25,197 nt of DNA, from the NCBI GenBank assembly GCA_030267965.1, contig BRYA01001100.1, forward strand, positions 1 through 25,197. The letters run 5' to 3'. A program made the translations under genes and the position numbers. Under the pieces are notes generated by a model, which did not search any database, was not told where the DNA came from, and was given only the letters and a program-made list of their open reading frames with translations. Source of the stretch: Triparma columacea. Its lineage: Eukaryota; Sar; Bolidophyceae; Parmales; Triparmaceae. Shown piece after piece: positions 21,001 through 25,197 of the stretch (the first letter of the stretch is position 1; every line of letters starts with the position of its first letter).

Positions 21001-24000
21001 CAACAAACAATTTTCAAAACCTTAGCATGCTGGGCGGGAACCTACTCTTCTGTGGAGGGTGCCACAACATTATCGACGTGCACGACTTGCGGGGCAGGAA
21101 AATACTCTGGGGCAGAGGGAGCGACCGCAGAATCCACATGCAACAAGTGCCAAGCAGGAACCTATTCTGAAGTAGAGGGAGCATTTACTGCCACAACCTG
21201 TCAAGGTGAGTTTGTATCTTTTGGAGAACCTGAACTTGTTTAGGTTGGTTTCTTCTGGGCTTGATTGCAACCCAAACCAGAAGATAATTTCTTTAGATTG
21301 ATTTGGTTAGATCGGTTAGGTGGTGTTGGTTTGGGTTAAACCCCGACGCCAACAAAAACCACATCAAAAATTCTTACGTATACGTCAAAACCCCAAAACC
21401 CCATACACAAACACATATGTCAAAACACTCAAACAAACCCCTTCTAATCCATAAACAAAACAACTCCAAAACACGTATGTCAATCGCCAAAACCTCAGCA
21501 TGTGGGGCAGGAACCTACTCTGGAGAGGCTTCATCAACTTGCACAACATGTGGGGTGGGAACCTATTCTGGAGAGGCTTCGTCAACGTGCACAACCTGTG
21601 GGGCGGGAACCTACTCTGGTGTAGAAGGAGCCACAATATGCTCTCCTTGCGGTGCAGGAAAATACTCTACAGCCACTACAGCGACATCATGCTCTCCTTG
21701 CGGGGCGGGAACTTACTCTTCCACAGAGGGAGCCACAACGGAATTGACTTGTGAAGAGTGTGAGGCTGGAAAGTACAGTGCATCGACCGGAGCCACCAGC
21801 GATGCTACATGTGTATATTGTCAGGAGGGGAAGTACAGCTCAACTACCGGAGCCACCAGCAATGCTGCATGTGTAGATTGCCGCGAGGGGAAGTACAGCA
21901 TGTTCACCGGAGCGACCAGCAATGCCACATGTATAGATTGCGGCAAGGGGAAGTACAGCACAGCAACTGGGGCCATCAGCGATGCTTCATGCCAAGGTAA
22001 GTTCACCAAAGTACATACATACCCTTAGCTTTAAAATACGAAAATATCTAATACACGAACAAAAAAAAGCTTGCGGGGCAGGAAAGTACAGCTTGACAGA
22101 AGGAGCCACGGAAGAATCGACTTGTGAAGTGTGTGAGGCAGGAAAGTACTCTTCGACAGAGGGAGCCACGTCATGTCAAGGTAAGCTCACCAACATTCAT
22201 ACTTCCCTCATCGAATCTCATTCCTCTATCCTGAACATTAAAATACTCCTTCACATTTTCTCAACTCCCATGCCTCATTGATCGCCACAGCATGCCCCTT
22301 GAGAACTTTCAACCCCTCAGCAGCTGCCACAGCCTGCTTACAATGCGACCCCGACAGCGCCCCCCTAGTTGCTGAATCTGCGACATCCTGCCCTCAGTGT
22401 CCAGAAGGTTTGGTCTCTGAGAGCGGCGTGAATTGTGCTGTTGGCACTGCCTGTGCTCCAGATGAGTACAAAGAAGGGGGGGATTGCAAGGCTTGCAATA
22501 ACTATGTAAGTGGTCTTATGATTGCAGTTTCTTTCCTCTCCTTCGTTGCAGTCACATACTATGTGGAACAAGTTTCAACAAGTAGATCAAAGATGGTGAG
22601 GCTTAAAGTTCTTTCTACTTTTTTCCAGGTTTCAGAATTGACGACGTTGATCAAGATTTCCTGGCCAAAGGTGAGAATGCAGAGAAGTCCGATATGAAAT
22701 CAGTTCCGCCATTAAGTATAGTTTGACAGCACCCTCACCTCTATCGCTTTTGCACTCCTGCATTCTTACTTTCTCTGCAGATCGCTCTCATGGCGTTGCC
22801 ATTCCAGCTACCACTGTCAGACAGCAAATGTCTTGCTTCAGGTAGTGGCTGGAACTTAACGCACACCTTCCACATTTTCATCTGGTTGCCTGTGATTGTC
22901 TTTCTTGGTATTTACGATCAAGTTCGTGGACTTCCACCAACGTCCCCAGAACGCCTCAAGTACTTATCAACACTCATTTTTCTAATGACATTATGGTATT
23001 CTCCTATTCTCCAGACAGTTGCAACAATTTTTGATTGTGTGGAAAACGTAGAAGGGTTGGTAGTTTTAAATTCAGACCCAAGTATCAGCTGTGAACCAAG
23101 CTTCTTGAGAAATGCCATGATAGCAGAAGCAGTTGCAGTAATTGCCTTTGTTGGGTTAGGGTTCCCACTCTTCATTTGTGCGAGGACACTGCATTTGAAA
23201 AATATTGAGTAAGCAACCATAATATAACAAATACGATTAAAACATCTCATCGGATTTACTAACCCCTCAATTCTTTCTTTCAGGGCTCTTGGTGCACAGT
23301 CATCGTTGGCTTCCTTGTATCAATGGTACAACCCCTCAATTCCTTACTTTGAGTCCATACATTTACTAAGAAAAGCTGGTGAGTTGGAAGGTTGAGTTTG
23401 TTTGGACCCTTAGAACCAAAGGACTGACTGGAAGTTGCTTACATTTCACCTCACCACAGCCTTGATAGCAGCTGGGACCATGTCAATCAAAGCAGAAATA
23501 CAAGGTGCCTGTTTCCTCTTCATCAACATTTCATTCCTCCTCCTGTTAGCAAAACTCAAGCCACTTGTCTACTTCCCTTGCCGTCACAAGGACTGGAACC
23601 TTTTCTTGCTTGCAGAGATGCTTGGAGCTTTTATTACTATCCTTGGGAACATCTTAGCCATGATTGGCAGCTTCAGTTCACAAAATGTAGTCAACAGAAT
23701 TGGCCTTGCTTTTGCAATTGTTAACATTGCTTTTGCAGTAGCCTTTTCTTACGCTTATGGAATTGAAATGAACAGCACGTTAACAAACAGTTTGTCATTG
23801 TCAGCTGTGGTGCCTGTAGAAGGAGATCCAAATGTTTCACACCAAAGTTCAGGGGCAAGGGTAAGGGCAAGATCGCAGTCCACATGTGAAGCAATAGGTA
23901 GTTCTGTTGAATCTGCAGAAATGGAATGGGACACACTTTTACGTCTTTTTGAAGGTGCCAAAACAATCAGAGCAAAGCATAAGGTGACGCAGGGCTTTGA

Positions 24001-24400
24001 CTTCCAGCACAGTCAAGTTGTTACTGCAGTTAAGACTGAGATCCACAAGAACTTTAGAGATGAGAGAAAAAAGTCAGAATATGAAGCCCTTTTGACAAGA
24101 ATAGAGGAAGAGTACGGGATTGCAACAAATGGAGAACTTAGTAAACTAAACAAGCAGAGGGTATTCTGGTCATACATCTTTAGCCTCGACCGCGAAGGAA
24201 ATCTCAACCTAGATGGTAGCCTCTATTTAATGATGAGCGAAAATTTAGGAAATGAACACAAGGTTCTGAAGAAAATAAAGAAAAACGGGAATTACACTGG
24301 AGTATTGAAGGATTACGATGAAATCCTATCTGACTATAAGAACAAGACAGGGTGGTATGATGAGTCCAAAATATTTGGGTTTGTGAGAACACTACTGTAG
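18003..24400 (+). CDS. Secreted-repeat multi-pass membrane protein: DUF285 repeats, ephrin-receptor-like Cys repeats, TM bundle
   Basis: Fifteen exons (18003-18561, 18754-18804, 18939-18989, 19136-19297, 19513-19668, 19884-20063, 20282-20449, 20666-20845, 21026-21205, 21499-21996, 22070-22180, 22291-22670, 22781-23208, 23284-23378, 23460-24400) give 1379 residues. A signal peptide (MKTMLFVILTLLQGIVVLG) leads into BspA-like DUF285 repeats of 25 residues (FNQDISGWDTSQVTSM). Then come many Cys-rich units of the form CxAGTYS...T.C..C, as in ephrin A/B receptor-like (GCC2/GCC3) domains. The first helix (about 837-858) begins several membrane segments. KVLSTFFQVSEL and KISWPK are features I associate with protist receptor or TRP-like proteins of this architecture. 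A charged cytoplasmic tail of about 190 residues follows. A cell-surface adhesion or sensing role is plausible, but ligand and activity are unknown. Exons 2-11 are all phase 1-1. Confidence 0.85.
18237..18414 (+). repeat. 75-bp DUF285 coding repeats
   Basis: Starts of the unit at 18237, 18312 and 18387 are exactly 75 bp (25 codons) apart. The last copy is partial. Each encodes FN[E/Q]DISGWDTSQVTSMS plus a MF segment, the usual period of BspA-like surface repeats. DNA identity between copies is high, which suggests recent duplication. Confidence 0.85.
18562..19135 (+). repeat. Short exon-intron unit array (~190 bp period)
   Basis: Three successive introns (18562-18753, 18805-18938, 18990-19135) share most of their sequence. 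Each starts GT[A]AGTTTGTTTCTTCTTGA or close to it, has a GGGTCCGAGGGG-type G-rich middle, a CA microsatellite, ATATCTAACA[C/T]AAGAAAA, and an ACCACAG or ACCATAG acceptor. The two 51-bp exons between them are near-identical and encode CEAGKYSSTTAAT. The unit of one mini-exon plus one intron has clearly been copied head to tail. Confidence 0.85.
19136..21498 (+). repeat. Long exon-intron unit array (~360-400 bp period)
   Basis: Exons 4 to 9 start 360-398 bp apart (19136, 19513, 19884, 20282, 20666, 21026). The introns between them align over most of their length. They share a GTGAGTTT donor region, GAACC[C]AAACTTGTTTGGGTT-like inverted repeats, long G runs, GATCTGATTT, GTGTCAACACAA, CACACGTA, and CTCAG or TTAG acceptors. 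Exons 6, 7, 8 and 9 share long identical stretches (CCTACTCCTCTGTGGAGGGT). Length differences between exons (156, 162, 168, 180) are multiples of three. Intron 9 (20846-21025) and the intron after exon 9 are more diverged. Confidence 0.9.
20085..20104 (+). repeat. Perfect inverted repeat just downstream of a 5' splice site
   Basis: AACCCAAAC-TT-GTTTGGGTT forms a 9-bp stem 21 bases into the intron after exon 6. Related, slightly imperfect versions sit at the same place in the introns after exons 4, 5 and 7. This could fold in the pre-mRNA next to the donor site. Confidence 0.6.
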
Positions 24401-24920
24401 TTCAAAGTAAAATGATACTGTATTGATGGGAAGAGGGTCAGTCACTTCTGCACCAAGTCATCCATAGCTCCAATTTCCTGTGATAGCAAGTATAAGGAGA
24501 GCACATGTGGGAGGGGAGGCGCTAGTGGTGAAGATATGTTAGGGGTAGGAGGTGGGAACGCTAAAGTAAGCAGTGCTGATAGGAGATGAGGATGGGGATT
24601 GACTAATAGAGCTTTAACATTTTGCAGGATAAACAATTTCATTTGTTTGGTGTATGGTTATATTTGTTGTTGGAAGCTTTGCTCAACGCTTTGCATCCCT
24701 ATGTTCTAGGCTTCGCTCTTTAGTAGTATGTTATGATAAAGAGGTTTGATAGATGTGGGGGAGTGAGACTGAGGGTAAGGGAAGGGGTGTTATGTGTGGA
24801 ATGTATTGTGTAGGTGAAGGGAAGGGGGAGGAGAGAGGAGATGTGAGGCTAAGGCTGGCGGCACTTTGAAGGAGTCAGTATCGGGTCCCTTTTTTATTGA
24901 TGATTTTGGTAAGTGAGAAG
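24401..24920. other. Non-coding region downstream of the membrane-protein gene
   Basis: These 520 bases hold the 3' UTR of the upstream gene and G-rich, C-poor sequence (for example around 24500-24600 and 24750-24850). Short open frames on both strands show no recognisable domain. I see no RNA gene. Confidence 0.4.
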
Positions 24921-25087
24921 GTTAGTGTTAGTGTTAGTGTTAGTGTTAGTGTTAGTGTTAGAGTAAGAGTTGGAGTAAGAGTTGGGGTAAGTGTTAGAGT
25001 AAGAGTTAGTGTTAGTGTTAGTGTTAGTGTTAGTGTTAGTGTTAGTGTAAGAGTTGGGGTAAGTGTTGGAGTAAGAGTTAGGGTTAA
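24921..25087 (+). repeat. Degenerate telomere-like hexamer array
   Basis: About 28 hexamers in register, mostly TTAGTG, with variants TTAGAG, TAAGAG, TTGGAG, TTGGGG, TAAGTG and one TTAGGG near the right edge. A higher-order pattern is visible: a block of variant units (TAAGAG-TTGGGG-TAAGTG) recurs around 24961-25000 and 25047-25080 between runs of pure TTAGTG. It is an interstitial microsatellite that resembles mutated TTAGGG repeats. The reading frames through it are low-complexity Val-Ser repeats and not genes. Confidence 0.85.
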
Positions 25088-25197
25088 CATTGGGGTGGAG
25101 GAGAGAGGGTAAATGTAATATAAATGGTTGATTTTGTAGGGAAAAGAGAAGTTTAAGGGTTACATGGCTCAGTTGTAATGACGCCTTAGAGGGACAT
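25088..25197. other. Unassigned right edge
   Basis: Purine-rich sequence to the end of the window. Nothing recognisable. Confidence 0.3.

Noticed and set aside
22505..22550. Possible 46-bp intron (GTAAGT to TTGCAG) in exon 12 of the last gene
   Set aside because: The in-frame reading is a good membrane helix (about residues 837-858). Removing it would destroy the helix, and all other introns in this window are at least 73 bp.
22595..22629. Possible 35-bp intron (GTGAGG to TTCCAG) in exon 12
   Set aside because: It is too short, and the coding reading KVLSTFFQVSEL fits the membrane-protein family.
24875..25112. Val-Ser and Leu-Thr repeat frames on both strands
   Set aside because: Both are translations of the hexamer array and not genes.
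1..25197. CRISPR arrays, insertion sequences, tRNA and rRNA genes
   Set aside because: I looked for direct repeats with regular unique spacers, terminal inverted repeats with a transposase, and cloverleaf signatures, and saw none. The tandem repeats present are exon-intron units, minisatellites or simple sequence.

Overview
The window looks like nuclear DNA of a eukaryote. It holds six intron-rich genes on both strands with short gaps between them. I reconstructed 31 GT-AG introns by eye, most beginning GTGAG or GTAAG. In every gene the joined exons stay in frame, and their total length divides by three. The gene mix suggests a single-celled protist, perhaps a photosynthetic stramenopile such as a bolidophyte. 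It includes a plant/alveolate-type calcium-dependent kinase, KCNH/CNG-like channel modules, and a DUF285 plus ephrin-receptor-like cysteine-repeat membrane protein. The taxon is only a guess.

Layout, left to right. 1-1504: mostly non-coding, with two weak minus-strand exon candidates. 1505-3425 (+): an E2F transcription factor with a C-terminal Rb-binding-like motif. 5201-3715 (-): a coiled-coil protein of unknown role. 5343-7310 (+): a CDPK with an MGNC lipidation start and degenerate EF hands. 12902-7455 (-): a 9-exon gene for one predicted 1491-residue protein carrying two complete six-helix potassium-channel modules, each with a GYG filter and its own cyclic-nucleotide-binding-like domain. 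13056-17728 (+): a 6-exon telomerase reverse transcriptase (TERT), about 1300 residues, with a large low-complexity insert in the TEN domain. 18003-24400 (+): a 15-exon secreted-repeat/multi-pass membrane protein whose cysteine-rich repeats were amplified as whole exon-plus-intron units. 24401-25197: non-coding, with a degenerate telomere-like hexamer array.

Two gene pairs are divergent over very short gaps: the coiled-coil gene with CDPK (141 bp), and the channel with TERT (153 bp). Both gaps contain CCAATCC elements and look like bidirectional promoters. The E2F and TERT genes belong to cell-cycle and chromosome-end maintenance. The CDPK and the tandem channel belong to calcium and voltage signalling. 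Nothing in the sequence shows that the six genes form one pathway. The most unusual items are the single-chain two-module channel, the interrupted TEN domain of TERT, and the exon-intron unit amplification in the last gene.
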